Origin: Streptococcus suis
GTDB taxonomy: Bacteria; Bacillota; Bacilli; Lactobacillales; Streptococcaceae
Reading direction: 5' to 3'
DNA: 64,000 nt
NCBI RefSeq assembly: GCF_024509555.1
Contig: NZ_JAMWEL010000001.1
Span: 159,135-223,134, forward strand
Within the stretch, counting starts at the first letter, position 1. Every line of letters starts with the position of its first letter. This document shows positions 33,971 through 43,986 of the stretch, in pieces. Below the pieces are notes generated by a model. That model did no database searches. It saw nothing but the letters and a program-made list of their open reading frames with translations, and was not told where the DNA came from. The position numbers and the translations under genes were made by a program.

Positions 33971-35308
33971 ATGTACCAAACAAGAAATAACAAAGAGAAG
34001 CTCTGGCTCTTTATCAAAATTTTTTTGCCCATTTTAATTTATCAATTTGCTAATTATTCGGCCTCCTTCATTGATACCATGATGACTGGCCAGTACAGTA
34101 CAATGGATTTAGCCGGTGTTTCCATGGCAACTAGCCTTTGGAATCCCTTGTTCTCATTTTTGACAGGTATTGTGTCAGCTCTTGTCCCGATTATTGCCCA
34201 CTATTTGGGAAAAGGTGAAAGAGATAAGATCCGTGAGGAGTTTCATCAGTTTGTCTATTTGGCCCTTGGACTGACGGCAATCCTCTTACTCTTGGTCTAT
34301 CTTTTTGCCGTTCCGGCTCTGGCTCGTTTCAACTTGGATGAAGCTGTTTTTCAGGTTGGTCGGCAGTACCTCTACTATATCTCCATCGGCATCTTGCCCC
34401 TCTTACTGTTCAGCGTCTGCCGATCCTTTTTCGACGCCCTAGGTTTGACCCGCCTATCTATGTACCTCATGTTGCTTCTGGTTCCCTTTAACAGCCTCTT
34501 TAACTATCTCTTGATTTATGGGAAAATGGGCCTACCGGCCCTGGGCGGAGCAGGTGCTGGATTGGGTACTGCTTTAGCATACTGGGCCGTGTTACTCGTA
34601 ATTGTCCTTGTCATGTGCAAAAATAAGACCATTTCTTCGTATCAGATTTGGCGTTGGAGTCCGCTTGACCTTTCTTTATTGAAGGAAGGCTTGAAAATTG
34701 GTTTGCCAATTGGTTTGCAAGTCTTTGCAGAAGTGGCTATTTTTGCAGTAGTTGGTCTCTACATGGCAAAATTTTCTGCACAGATTATCGCAGCCCACCA
34801 GTCAGCTATGAACTTTGCGACATTATTATATGCCTTTCCTGCCTCAGTTTCTTCAGCCCTAGCTATTGTCATTGCTTATGAAGTAGGGGCTAAACGACTA
34901 CAGGATGTGAAAGCCTACAGTCGTTTGGGACGATTAGTAGCGCTAGGATTTGCAGGTCTGACCCTAACCTTCCTTTATTTTTTCCGATCCAAAGTTGCCT
35001 ATCTCTACGGAACGGATGCAGACTTTGTCCGACTGACCTCACATTTTCTAAGCTTTGCCCTCATGTTCCAATTGGCAGATGCCTATACAGCTCCAATTCA
35101 AGGAATTTTGCGGGGCTACAAGGATACGACTGTCCCGTTTGTACTTGGCTTGGTTGCTTATTGGTCCATGACCTTTCCGGTTGCCTTTTTCCTGGAAAGA
35201 TTTTTCCATCTGGGACCAGAAGCCTATTGGATCGGTCTGATTTCAGGTATTTTTGTTTGCGGGATTGCCCTAAGATTGCGTTTGAGGAAAGTTGCTAGTG
35301 TTCAATAG
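33971..35308 (+). CDS. MATE family efflux transporter
   Basis: The product has 445 residues and about 12 membrane helices in two halves. The N-terminal SFIDTMMTGQYSTMDLAGVS and mid-protein GLPIGLQVFAEVAIFAVVGL segments match the multidrug and toxin extrusion family, which uses a Na+ or H+ gradient. Substrate unknown. Confidence 0.88.
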   Translation: MYQTRNNKEKLWLFIKIFLPILIYQFANYSASFIDTMMTGQYSTMDLAGVSMATSLWNPLFSFLTGIVSALVPIIAHYLGKGERDKIREEFHQFVYLALGLTAILLLLVYLFAVPALARFNLDEAVFQVGRQYLYYISIGILPLLLFSVCRSFFDALGLTRLSMYLMLLLVPFNSLFNYLLIYGKMGLPALGGAGAGLGTALAYWAVLLVIVLVMCKNKTISSYQIWRWSPLDLSLLKEGLKIGLPIGLQVFAEVAIFAVVGLYMAKFSAQIIAAHQSAMNFATLLYAFPASVSSALAIVIAYEVGAKRLQDVKAYSRLGRLVALGFAGLTLTFLYFFRSKVAYLYGTDADFVRLTSHFLSFALMFQLADAYTAPIQGILRGYKDTTVPFVLGLVAYWSMTFPVAFFLERFFHLGPEAYWIGLISGIFVCGIALRLRLRKVASVQ

Positions 35309-35377
35309 ATTTCTTATGTTTGTGATTGATAGATTTTTGAGCTTGATATAATTTACTAAAAAAGGTTGGGTTCTTAT

Positions 35378-35758
35378 ATGAAAAAGAGATGGTTGATTTT
35401 TGTTGTTTTATCTAGTATTTCCTTGTTGCTTGCTTATCAAGTTGTGAAGAAAACTGAAATTCGTTTACCTCAAGCTGACCAGATTGTAATCAGTAACCAA
35501 GATAGATTAGAGATAAAAACTTTGGAAGGTAGTGAAATGAGCGATTTTCTATCGGAGCTTTCCCAAATCCATCCCTATCTTTTCAAAAATGCTAGCAACC
35601 ATGACCAGCCCGTCGGGGTAGAAGAGTATTATCAACTAACCTTTCAACCCAATAACAAAATAGCCTATCTCTATGAGAAAAATGGCAAGACCTATTTGGA
35701 ATTTCCCTATGAACTGACGGTCAGAACTAAAAAGCCTCTGTCTGAGTTGATAGACTAG
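35378..35758 (+). CDS. Small secreted or membrane-anchored protein (DUF5301-like)
   Basis: The product has 126 residues: an N-terminal signal or anchor (MKKRWLIFVVLSSISLLLAY) and a beta-rich domain. It resembles DUF5301 proteins as I recall them. The ATG at 35378 is preferred to the in-frame TTG at 35366, though the ribosome binding site (AAGG) is weak. A short hairpin terminator follows at about 35764-35786. Confidence 0.6.
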   Translation: MKKRWLIFVVLSSISLLLAYQVVKKTEIRLPQADQIVISNQDRLEIKTLEGSEMSDFLSELSQIHPYLFKNASNHDQPVGVEEYYQLTFQPNNKIAYLYEKNGKTYLEFPYELTVRTKKPLSELID

Positions 35759-35849
35759 ATGAAGTCGGAGCAATCTGGCTTTTTTCTTTGCTTGAGAAAA
35801 TAACCTCGTCATGATAAAATAAAGGGATAGAAAATCAGATGGAGAAGTT

Positions 35850-36368
35850 ATGAATTATTTTAACGTAGGTAAGATTGTTAACACCCAAGGCTTGCAAGGA
35901 GAAATGCGTGTTTTGTCTGTAACGGATTTTGCAGAAGAACGTTTTAAAAAAGGTGCAAAATTGGCTTTGTTTAATGACAAGGACCAGTTTGTCATGGAAG
36001 TTGAAATTGCCAGTCACCGCAAGGCTAAGAACTTTGATATTATCAAGTTCAAGGGTATGTACCACATCAATGATATTGAGAAGTACAAGGGATTTAGTTT
36101 GAAAATTGCGGAAGAAAATTTGTCTGACCTTGAAGACGGTGAGTTTTATTATCATGAAATTATTGGTTTGGATGTTTATGAAAATGACCAATTGATTGGA
36201 CAAATCAAGGAAATCTTGCAACCTGGTGCTAATGATGTTTGGGTGGTCAAACGCAAAGGGAAGAAAGACCTGCTCTTGCCTTACATTCCGCCTGTTGTCT
36301 TGAACATTGATATTCCAAACAATCGCGTAGATGTGGAATTGCTTGAGGGCTTGGACGATGAGAATTGA
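35850..36368 (+). CDS. rimM: 16S rRNA processing protein RimM
   Basis: This 172-residue 30S maturation factor for the head domain has an N-terminal RimM domain ([18 protein letters not shown]) and a C-terminal PRC-barrel ([34 protein letters not shown]). It overlaps trmD by 11 bp. Confidence 0.94.
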   Translation: MNYFNVGKIVNTQGLQGEMRVLSVTDFAEERFKKGAKLALFNDKDQFVMEVEIASHRKAKNFDIIKFKGMYHINDIEKYKGFSLKIAEENLSDLEDGEFYYHEIIGLDVYENDQLIGQIKEILQPGANDVWVVKRKGKKDLLLPYIPPVVLNIDIPNNRVDVELLEGLDDEN

Positions 36369-37083
36369 TATTTTGACCCTCTTCCCAGAAATGTTTGCTC
36401 CGCTAGAACATTCTATTGTGGGCAAGGCACGTGACAAGGGCTTGCTAGAAATCAACTACCATAATTTTCGTGAGAAAGCTGAAAAGGCTCGCCATGTGGA
36501 TGATGAGCCCTATGGTGGTGGTCAAGGGATGTTGCTTCGAGCTCAACCGATTTTTGACACCATGGATAGCATTGAACAAACCAAGCCCCGTGTAATCTTG
36601 TTGGATCCTGCTGGTAAAACGTTTAATCAGGCCTATGCAGAAGAATTGGCGAAGGAAGAGCAGTTAATTTTTATCTGTGGTCATTACGAGGGCTATGATG
36701 AGCGGATTAAGACCCTGGTGACAGACGAGATTTCTCTCGGAGATTATGTTCTGACCGGAGGGGAATTGGCGGCCATGACGATGATTGATGCCACCGTTCG
36801 CCTAATTCCAGAGGTCATCGGCAAGGAAGTCAGCCATACGGACGATAGTTTTTCTTCTGGTTTATTGGAATATCCTCAGTACACTCGTCCCTACGAATAT
36901 CGAGGGATGGTAGTGCCAGATGTTCTCATGAGTGGCCACCATGAAAATATTCGAAAATGGCGTCTGGAAGAAAGCCTACGAAAAACCTATCAACGTCGTC
37001 CAGATTTGCTAGAAAATTACCAATTTACAGATGAAGAGTTAGCTATTTTTGAAAAAATCAAAGCAGAAGACACAGTTGATTAG
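36358..37083 (+). CDS. trmD: tRNA (guanine37-N1)-methyltransferase
   Basis: This 241-residue SPOUT methyltransferase makes m1G37 to prevent frameshifting. Knotted SAM-site motifs are visible: [13 protein letters not shown] (about 50-62), [10 protein letters not shown] (about 112-121) and [13 protein letters not shown] (about 131-143). Start 36358 overlaps rimM; a longer in-frame reading begins inside rimM and is rejected. Confidence 0.96.
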   Translation: MRIDILTLFPEMFAPLEHSIVGKARDKGLLEINYHNFREKAEKARHVDDEPYGGGQGMLLRAQPIFDTMDSIEQTKPRVILLDPAGKTFNQAYAEELAKEEQLIFICGHYEGYDERIKTLVTDEISLGDYVLTGGELAAMTMIDATVRLIPEVIGKEVSHTDDSFSSGLLEYPQYTRPYEYRGMVVPDVLMSGHHENIRKWRLEESLRKTYQRRPDLLENYQFTDEELAIFEKIKAEDTVD

Positions 37084-37113
37084 ACTGTGTTTTCATGTTC
37101 AAAGGAGAAAATT

Positions 37114-38181
37114 ATGAAACGTCAGGTATTTGAAGACTACCAACCTTATAAAATAAAACATAAGGCTAGATTTGACTTGGGAAATAATGAAAATCGCATT
37201 ATTGATTGGTCCTTTTTACCGCAAAAGACCTTAGAGAGCTTAGAAGTTGGTCAATTGAGCTTTTACGGTGACAATACATACTCAGAGTTGATTGAGAAAT
37301 ATGCGACCTATCTTGGAGTAAGTCCCAGACAGGTGACGGTGGGAGTTGGCTCCGACCACCTCATTCATATGATTGTTTCCACCTTTATGGAAAAGGATGA
37401 TACATTCTTGACGGTCAATCCTGATTTCTTCATGTATGAAACCTATAACCAGATGCATGGTAGTCGGTTTGAAGCTATTGACTTGGAGGAGAAAGATGGG
37501 ACCTTGGTTTTGCCAGTTGAGAATTTGTTGGCGTGTGCTCAGGAAACCAATGCAAAAATTCTCATGCTTTCCAACCCCAACAATCCTTCATCGGTCGCCT
37601 ATTCTATGGAAGAATTGGAAAGGTTAGCGACTTCTTTCAAGGGATTACTAGTTATTGACGAGGCCTATATTGAATTTGCGGAAGTTAAAAGTTTCATCAG
37701 TCGACTTGAATACTATGAGAATGTCTTAGTTTTACGCACACTTTCCAAAGCTTTTGGTCTAGCAGGCTTAAGAATTGGTTTTGCGGTTGGAAGTGAAGAA
37801 CTAATTTATGAGCTAGACAAGGTTATCCCACCTTTTAGCCTATCAAACTTAACGGCTCATATGGCTACAGTTGCCTTGGATTACAAAGAAAAAGTAATAG
37901 AAACGGTTGAAACAATTGTCAAACTGCGTCAAGAAATGGTTGCTTTTTTAGAACAATTAGAAGATTGTCATGTCCTGCCAAGTCAGACCAGTTTTGTGAC
38001 CTTCAAGGCCCCATGGGCAGAAGAGTTACACCGACAAGCCTTGGCACAGGATTGGAATTTCAAATACTATCCAACAGGGAAATTAGCAGATTACATTCGC
38101 CTGTCCGTTGGCCGACCAGAAGAGATGGCTATGCTTAAAGAGATGGTCAAATCAATGATAGAGAGGGGAACAATTTCGTAA
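37114..38181 (+). CDS. Class I/II aminotransferase (histidinol-phosphate aminotransferase-like)
   Basis: This 355-residue PLP enzyme has a schiff-base Lys in RTLSKAFGLAGLRIGFA (about 219), the SNPNNPSS motif near 156 and VIDEAYIEFA near 183. It looks like HisC, but no his genes are nearby and it stands alone after trmD. It could act on histidinol phosphate, an aromatic amino acid or a cell-envelope precursor. AAAGGAG precedes the ATG. Confidence 0.8.
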   Translation: MKRQVFEDYQPYKIKHKARFDLGNNENRIIDWSFLPQKTLESLEVGQLSFYGDNTYSELIEKYATYLGVSPRQVTVGVGSDHLIHMIVSTFMEKDDTFLTVNPDFFMYETYNQMHGSRFEAIDLEEKDGTLVLPVENLLACAQETNAKILMLSNPNNPSSVAYSMEELERLATSFKGLLVIDEAYIEFAEVKSFISRLEYYENVLVLRTLSKAFGLAGLRIGFAVGSEELIYELDKVIPPFSLSNLTAHMATVALDYKEKVIETVETIVKLRQEMVAFLEQLEDCHVLPSQTSFVTFKAPWAEELHRQALAQDWNFKYYPTGKLADYIRLSVGRPEEMAMLKEMVKSMIERGTIS

Positions 38182-38199
38182 GAGATTGTTCTTTTTTGA
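38165..38199 (+). terminator. Terminator overlapping the end of the aminotransferase gene
   Basis: GGAACAATTTC...GAGATTGTTC followed by six T's; the 5' arm is inside the coding sequence. Confidence 0.75.
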
Positions 38200-38239
38200 A
38201 GAAAATTGACATTTTTTGAAAGATTTTGCTAGAAAATGA

Positions 38240-38287
38240 TTGACATTGATGGTTTTTAGTGTATAATGGTTTTTGTAAACGATTGCA
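38240..38287 (+). promoter_or_regulatory. fru operon promoter with a CcpA (cre) site
   Basis: TTGACA 38240-38245 and TATAAT 38262-38267 (16 bp). TGTAAACGATTGCA at 38274-38287 matches the cre consensus TGWAANCGNTNWCA at all but one position and covers the expected transcript start, so carbon catabolite repression is likely. Confidence 0.75.
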
Positions 38288-38294
38288 GGAGGTG

Positions 38295-39044
38295 TTGGAC
38301 ATTCTCAAATCAGAACGCAAGCAAGTCATATTAGAACGCATTCAAGCACAACAATTTGTCCGACTGGAAGAGTTGGTTGACATTCTAGCAACATCTGAAT
38401 CCACTGTTCGTAGGGATTTGGACGAGTTAGAAAATGAAGGAAAGCTTCGAAGAGTACATGGCGGTGCAGAAGCACCAGCTAAATTGCAACTGGAAGAATC
38501 CATTCTTGAAAAATCTGTCAAAAACGTTCAAGAAAAACGAATGATTGCCGAAAGAGCAGCTCAGTTGATCATGGACGGCGATGTGATTTTCCTTGATGCA
38601 GGAACAACGACTAGTTTACTGATTGATTATCTTCAACAGGAAAATCTGACAGTCGTAACCAATTCCATTAACCACGCTGTCAAGTTGGTTGAACGCAAGA
38701 TAAAGACCATTATAATTGGTGGTTATGTCAAGCAATCGACAGATGCTTCAGTAGGTGCAGTGGCTTTGGAACACATTCGACAGCTCAATTTTGATAAGGC
38801 CTTTTTGGGAATGAATGGTATTGATAAAAACTATTTTACAACGCCAGATATTGAGGAAGCGACCATCAAACGTACCATCATAGACAATGCAAAAGAAAGC
38901 TATGTTTTAGCTGATGCGTCAAAAATTGGTCAATTCTCCTTTGTTAAAGTTGCTGTAATCGAAAAATCCAACATTATCTGCCAATCTTCAGAAAGCAGTT
39001 TGTTGGACATCATAAAAGAGAAAACGAGGGTAATCGAGGTATGA
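38295..39044 (+). CDS. fruR: DeoR family fructose operon repressor
   Basis: The product has about 248-250 residues: a DeoR helix-turn-helix (FVRLEELVDILATSESTVRR near residues 22-41) and a sugar-phosphate sensor domain with DGDVIFLDAGTT. No ATG fits. The homologous start (MLKSERKQ in relatives) falls on ATT 38301, 8 nt after AGGAGG 38287-38292; TTG 38295 lies only 2 nt after the site and GTG 38292 overlaps it. The feature is drawn from the TTG as a compromise. It overlaps fruK by 4 bp. Confidence 0.85.
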   Translation: MDILKSERKQVILERIQAQQFVRLEELVDILATSESTVRRDLDELENEGKLRRVHGGAEAPAKLQLEESILEKSVKNVQEKRMIAERAAQLIMDGDVIFLDAGTTTSLLIDYLQQENLTVVTNSINHAVKLVERKIKTIIIGGYVKQSTDASVGAVALEHIRQLNFDKAFLGMNGIDKNYFTTPDIEEATIKRTIIDNAKESYVLADASKIGQFSFVKVAVIEKSNIICQSSESSLLDIIKEKTRVIEV

Positions 39045-39952
39045 TTTATACAGTTACGCTCAATCCAGCGATTGATTATATTGTTCGACTAGACCATGTC
39101 GAGACGGGCAGTGTCAATCGTATGGAGAGCGACGATAAGTATGCCGGTGGTAAGGGAATCAACGTTAGCCGTGTTTTGAAGCGTTTAGGCTATCCAAACA
39201 CAGCGACAGGATTTCTAGGCGGTTTTACCGGTCAGTTCATCAAGGATGGATTGGTTGCTGAAGGCATTGATACCGATTTTGTTCAGGTAGACCAAGATAC
39301 GCGGATTAACGTGAAAATCAAGGCTGACCAAGAAACGGAAATCAACGGTTTAGGTCCAATTGTGACCGATATTCAATTGGCAGAACTAGAAATGGTTTTG
39401 GCTGGATTGACTAAAGATGACACAGTTGTCTTTGCTGGTTCAGCACCAGCTAGCCTTGGTAATGAAGTCTACAATAGACTGATTCCTGTGGCGAAAAAAG
39501 CAGGAGCACAAGTTGTCTGTGACTTTGAAGGTCAAACACTTCTAGACTCACTAGCACACCAGCCACTCTTGGTCAAGCCGAACAATCATGAATTGGAAGC
39601 TATTTTCAATGTTGAATTGCAGGGGATAGCAGACATCGAGACCTATGCTAAGAAAATCTTAGAAATGGGTGCTCAGAATGTGATCATTTCTATGGCAGGG
39701 GACGGAGCCTTGTTGGTCACTCCAACGGCAACTTACTTTGCCAAACCAATCAAGGGAACGGTGAAAAATTCTGTCGGTGCTGGAGATTCCATGGTGGCAG
39801 GGTTTACTGGCGAATACGTTCGCTCACAAGACCCAATTGAGGCCCTAAAATGGGGAGTTGCTTGCGGTACGGCAACAGCCTTTTCAGACGATTTGGCAAG
39901 TATCGAATTTATTAAGGAAACTTATGAAAAAGTTGAGGTAGAAACACTATGA
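39041..39952 (+). CDS. fruK: 1-phosphofructokinase
   Basis: This 303-residue PfkB-family kinase turns fructose 1-phosphate into fructose 1,6-bisphosphate. The N-terminal TLNPAIDYIVRLD and GGKGINVSRVL, and the C-terminal SVGAGDSMVAGF signature with catalytic Asp (about 246) are clear. ATGA overlaps at both ends link it to fruR and fruA. Confidence 0.94.
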   Translation: MIYTVTLNPAIDYIVRLDHVETGSVNRMESDDKYAGGKGINVSRVLKRLGYPNTATGFLGGFTGQFIKDGLVAEGIDTDFVQVDQDTRINVKIKADQETEINGLGPIVTDIQLAELEMVLAGLTKDDTVVFAGSAPASLGNEVYNRLIPVAKKAGAQVVCDFEGQTLLDSLAHQPLLVKPNNHELEAIFNVELQGIADIETYAKKILEMGAQNVIISMAGDGALLVTPTATYFAKPIKGTVKNSVGAGDSMVAGFTGEYVRSQDPIEALKWGVACGTATAFSDDLASIEFIKETYEKVEVETL

Positions 39953-41898
39953 AAATTCAAGACGTTTTGAGAAAAGATGTCATGTTGCTTGATTTGCAAG
40001 CGACAAGCAAGGAAGCAGTCATCGATGAAATGATTGCTAGCTTGGTAGAAAAAGGATACGTAACTGATTTTGATGTTTTCAAAACAGGTATCATGAACCG
40101 TGAAGCACAGACAACAACAGGTCTTGGTGATGGAATTGCAATGCCACATGCTAAGAATGCGGCTGTAAAAGAAGCGACTGTTCTCTTTGCAAAATCAAAC
40201 AAGGGTGTTGACTATGCAAGTCTTGATGGTCAACCAACTGACTTGTTCTTCATGATTGCGGCTCCAGAAGGTGCTAACGATACACACTTGGCTGCCCTTG
40301 CGGAATTGTCTAAATACTTGATGAAGCCTGGATTTGCTGATAAACTTCGTGGTGTTTCTAGCCCAGAAGAAGTCATTTCAGTCTTTGACGCAGCTGAAGC
40401 AGCAGATAAGTCTGCTGAAGAAGTAGTAGTAGCTCCAAGCGGTGATCGTCCATTTATCGTTGCAGTTACAGCATGTACAACAGGTATTGCTCATACTTAC
40501 ATGGCAGAAGAAGCACTTAAGAAACAAGCTGCTGAAATGGGTGTTGATATCAAGGTTGAAACAAACGGTGCATCAGGTGTCGGAAACAAACTAACTGCTG
40601 AAGACATCAAGAATGCAGCAGGTGTTATCATTGCAGCAGATAAGGCTGTTGATATGCCACGTTTCAATGGTAAACCATTGGTATCTCGTCCAGTTGCTGC
40701 TGGTATCAAACAAGCAGAAGAATTGATTAACATCATCTTGGATGGTAAAGCATCAGCCTATACAGCAACAGAAGGAGCAGCTACTGTGGAATCTTCAGAA
40801 AAACTTAGCCTTGGTAAAGCATTCTATAAACACTTGATGAGCGGTGTTTCTCAAATGTTACCATTCGTTATCGGTGGCGGTATCTTGATTGCCCTTGCCT
40901 TCTTATTTGATAACCTGTTGGGAGTTCCAAACGAAAACCTCAGCAGCCTAGGTTCGTACAATGAACTTGCATCTATGTTTATGAGTATCGGTGGTGCAGC
41001 CTTTGGCTTCATGTTGCCGCTACTTGCAGGATATATTGCTTTCTCAATCGCTGAAAAACCTGGTTTGGTCGCAGGTTTCGTAGCGGGTGCTATTGCAAAC
41101 AATGGCCTTGCTTATGGTAAGATTACTTACGGAGCTGCAACTTCTGAAATCCCTGCTGCAGTGTCATCAGGTTTCTTGGGCGCCCTTGTTGGTGGTTTCC
41201 TTGCTGGTGGTGTAGTTCTTGTTCTTCGTAACGCATTGCGTAACATGCCAAAATCACTCCAAGGTTTGAATGCAATCTTGCTCTTGCCACTTTTGGGTAC
41301 AGCTATCACTGGTTTCTTGATGTTCTTCGTTAACATCCCAATGGCAGCAATTAACACTGGTATGAACAACTTCCTTGCTGGTCTTGAAGGTAGCTCTGCT
41401 ATTCTCCTTGGCCTTGTCCTCGGAGGTATGATGGCAGTCGATATGGGTGGTCCAGTCAACAAGGCAGCTTATGTCTTCGGTACAGGTACACTTGCAGCGA
41501 CTGTTGCAGATGGTGGTTCTGTTGCCATGGCAGCGGTAATGGCAGGTGGTATGGTTCCTCCGTTGGCAGTATTCGTTGCAACCCTTCTTTACAAAAATAA
41601 ATTCACGCAAGAAGAGCGTAACTCAGGTTTGACAAACATCGTTATGGGTCTTTCATTCATCACTGAAGGTGCCATTCCATTTGGTGCTGCTGATCCAGCT
41701 CGTGCAATCCCAAGCTTTATCGCAGGTTCTGCTCTTGCAGGTGCCTTGGTAGGTTTGTCAGGTATCCAATTAATGGCTCCACACGGTGGTATCTTCGTTA
41801 TCGCTTTGACTTCTAACCCTCTACTTTACCTTGCTTATGTAGCAATCGGTGCGGTTGTATCAGGTGTTCTTTATGGAGCTCTTCGTCAAGCTAAATAA
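39949..41898 (+). CDS. fruA: PTS fructose-specific EIIABC component
   Basis: The product has 649 residues with domains in the order IIA (about 1-150, phospho-His in AMPHAKN near 66), IIB (about 168-265, phospho-Cys in VTACTTGIAHTYMAEE near 177) and membrane IIC (about 295-645). It imports fructose as fructose 1-phosphate for FruK. A terminator follows. Confidence 0.95.
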   Translation: MKIQDVLRKDVMLLDLQATSKEAVIDEMIASLVEKGYVTDFDVFKTGIMNREAQTTTGLGDGIAMPHAKNAAVKEATVLFAKSNKGVDYASLDGQPTDLFFMIAAPEGANDTHLAALAELSKYLMKPGFADKLRGVSSPEEVISVFDAAEAADKSAEEVVVAPSGDRPFIVAVTACTTGIAHTYMAEEALKKQAAEMGVDIKVETNGASGVGNKLTAEDIKNAAGVIIAADKAVDMPRFNGKPLVSRPVAAGIKQAEELINIILDGKASAYTATEGAATVESSEKLSLGKAFYKHLMSGVSQMLPFVIGGGILIALAFLFDNLLGVPNENLSSLGSYNELASMFMSIGGAAFGFMLPLLAGYIAFSIAEKPGLVAGFVAGAIANNGLAYGKITYGAATSEIPAAVSSGFLGALVGGFLAGGVVLVLRNALRNMPKSLQGLNAILLLPLLGTAITGFLMFFVNIPMAAINTGMNNFLAGLEGSSAILLGLVLGGMMAVDMGGPVNKAAYVFGTGTLAATVADGGSVAMAAVMAGGMVPPLAVFVATLLYKNKFTQEERNSGLTNIVMGLSFITEGAIPFGAADPARAIPSFIAGSALAGALVGLSGIQLMAPHGGIFVIALTSNPLLYLAYVAIGAVVSGVLYGALRQAK

Positions 41899-41906
41899 GT
41901 TTTTAT

Positions 41907-41932
41907 ACCTTGTCTTTTGGCAAGGTTTTTTA
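41907..41932 (+). terminator. Terminator after fruA
   Basis: ACCTTG and CAAGGT pair around TCTTTTGG and are followed by six T's. Confidence 0.75.
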
Positions 41933-41991
41933 GCTATTTCATGCGGAATGTGGTATAATATGAGTATTACTGTTATTAGAGGAGTCTAGAG

Positions 41992-42366
41992 ATGGAAATT
42001 ATTCGCGATAAAGAATTTGTCAATCAGTATCATTTTGATGCACGTAACCATGAGTGGGAAAAAGAAAATGGCATTCCTGAAACCAAGCTGAAAGTAGATT
42101 TCCAGTTGATTGAGCAAAATAAAGAAGAAAATAAGACAGCTATGATTACCATTCTTCGGTTTATGATTGTTTTGAATCATTTTGTGATTTCAGGAGCAAT
42201 GAGTCAAGCAGTTCAATTACCAAATCGCTATATCCAAGAACCGACTGAATTTACTGATGAGGAAAAACGCGAATTAGTAGATCCCTTGTTAAATATTTTG
42301 AAACGCATGACTTATGAGGTGACTGAAATTGCATTCGACGCACCTGGGGTAAATTTGGAGTTTTAA
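41992..42366 (+). CDS. DUF1149 family protein (SecB-like fold)
   Basis: The product has 124 residues. The [20 protein letters not shown] start and the pattern of strands followed by a long C-terminal helix fit DUF1149, which I recall as having a SecB-like chaperone fold. It is the first gene of the conserved group with degV, dapB, cca and an ABC-F gene. AGAGGAG precedes it; TATAAT at about 41955. Confidence 0.82.
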   Translation: MEIIRDKEFVNQYHFDARNHEWEKENGIPETKLKVDFQLIEQNKEENKTAMITILRFMIVLNHFVISGAMSQAVQLPNRYIQEPTEFTDEEKRELVDPLLNILKRMTYEVTEIAFDAPGVNLEF

Positions 42367-42367
42367 T

Positions 42368-43210
42368 ATGAAATTAGCAGTTATAACTGACTCATCAGCT
42401 GTTTTAGGGATCGAGCGTGAGGACTTATTTGTCTTAGATATCCCAGTCAATATTGAAGGGGTAAACTATGTCGAAGGTCAAAACTTGACAGTTGAGGAAT
42501 TTTATCAAAAAATGGCCTCGTCAAAAGAATTGCCTAAAACAAGTCAACCAAGTTTGATGGAATTAGAAGATATCTTGGGAAGCTTAAAAGAAAAAGGTTA
42601 TACTCACGCGCTGGGCTTATTCTTATCATCAGGTATTTCAGGTTTTTATCAAAATATTCAATATTTGGCTGATGAATTTGAGGGTTTGACAGTTGCCTTT
42701 CCAGATACCAAAATCACTTCAGCACCTTTAGGTATGATGGTTGAAAATGTTTTCAAATGGGCTGACTCTGGACTTAGTTTTGACGAAATTTTAGGCAAGC
42801 TGGACCAAGAAATTGGAAAGACCACAGCCTTTATTATGGTCGATGACCTTAATCACCTAGTGAAAGGCGGTCGCTTGTCCAATGGGGCAGCCTTGTTAGG
42901 CAATCTCTTGAGTATCAAACCGATTCTGTATTTTACAGGCGAGGGAAAGATAGAAGTCTATGAAAAAGTGCGGACGGAGAAGAAGGCCATTAAACGCTTA
43001 ATCGAAATTCTCCAAGAGCAAACGACTGACGGACAGTATCAGATTGCTATTATTCACGCCAACGCACCTGAAAAGGCTGAAAACTTTAAGCAGCAGTTGG
43101 AAGAAGCAGGTGTTGGTAGCGATTTGCCAATCGTGTCATTTGGTTCAGTCATCGGTACACACTTGGGAGAAGGGGCAGTGGCCTTCGGTATTTCTCCCAT
43201 TATTGAATAG
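42368..43210 (+). CDS. DegV family fatty-acid-binding protein
   Basis: The product has 280 residues. ITDSSAVL near the start, TSQPS near 59 and [14 protein letters not shown] near 160 are DegV family motifs; relatives bind fatty acids for the FakA kinase. Two paralogs are usual, so which FakB this is cannot be told. One base separates it from the DUF1149 gene. Confidence 0.88.
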   Translation: MKLAVITDSSAVLGIEREDLFVLDIPVNIEGVNYVEGQNLTVEEFYQKMASSKELPKTSQPSLMELEDILGSLKEKGYTHALGLFLSSGISGFYQNIQYLADEFEGLTVAFPDTKITSAPLGMMVENVFKWADSGLSFDEILGKLDQEIGKTTAFIMVDDLNHLVKGGRLSNGAALLGNLLSIKPILYFTGEGKIEVYEKVRTEKKAIKRLIEILQEQTTDGQYQIAIIHANAPEKAENFKQQLEEAGVGSDLPIVSFGSVIGTHLGEGAVAFGISPIIE

Positions 43211-43218
43211 GAGTTTTC

Positions 43219-43986
43219 ATGACAATTAAGGTAATTATCGCAGGATTCAAAGGGAAAATGGGCTCTACAGCTGTTGAAATGGTCAAAGGTGACGCAGAAC
43301 TGAGTCTGGCTGCCTTGGTGGATCCATTTGCGACAGAAACAGAAGTGGACGGAGTTCCTGTTTTCAAGTCAAAAGAAGAAGTGGCTGGCCTAGAAGCTCA
43401 TGTCTGGGTGGATTTTACAACGCCAAAATTTGCCTATGAAAACACCCGTTTCGCCTTGGAAAATGGTTTCGCACCTGTGGTTGGAACGACAGGATTTACC
43501 CCTGAAGAAATCGAGGAATTGAGCGTCTTATCTGCTGAGAAGGGCTTGGGTGGCTTGATTGCTCCTAACTTTGCAATCGGAGCGATTTTGCTCATGCAAT
43601 TCGCAGCTCAGGCAGCCAAATATTTCCCAAATCTTGAAATCATCGAATTGCACCATGACAAGAAGAAGGATGCACCGAGTGGAACGGCTGTTAAGACAGC
43701 TGAACTCATTTCACAAGTACGTCAGTCACAAGTTCAAGGTGCAGCGGATGAAGAAGAATTGATTGCCGGAGCACGTGGTGCAGAATTTGATGGATTCCGT
43801 ATTCACTCGGTTCGTTTGCCAGGCCTTGTTGCCCATCAGGAAGTGATTTTTGGTGCGCAAGGTGAAGGCTTGACCATTCGTCATGACTCTTACGATCGTA
43901 TTTCCTTTATGGGCGGTGTCAACCTCGGCATTAAAGAGGTAGTCAAACGCTCACAACTTGTATATGGTTTGGAACACTTATTATGA
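43219..43986 (+). CDS. dapB: 4-hydroxy-tetrahydrodipicolinate reductase
   Basis: This 255-residue enzyme of lysine biosynthesis has a Rossmann N-terminus ([19 protein letters not shown]), catalytic [15 protein letters not shown] near 143-157 and a C-terminal tetramer domain. It overlaps cca by 4 bp. Confidence 0.95.
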   Translation: MTIKVIIAGFKGKMGSTAVEMVKGDAELSLAALVDPFATETEVDGVPVFKSKEEVAGLEAHVWVDFTTPKFAYENTRFALENGFAPVVGTTGFTPEEIEELSVLSAEKGLGGLIAPNFAIGAILLMQFAAQAAKYFPNLEIIELHHDKKKDAPSGTAVKTAELISQVRQSQVQGAADEEELIAGARGAEFDGFRIHSVRLPGLVAHQEVIFGAQGEGLTIRHDSYDRISFMGGVNLGIKEVVKRSQLVYGLEHLL

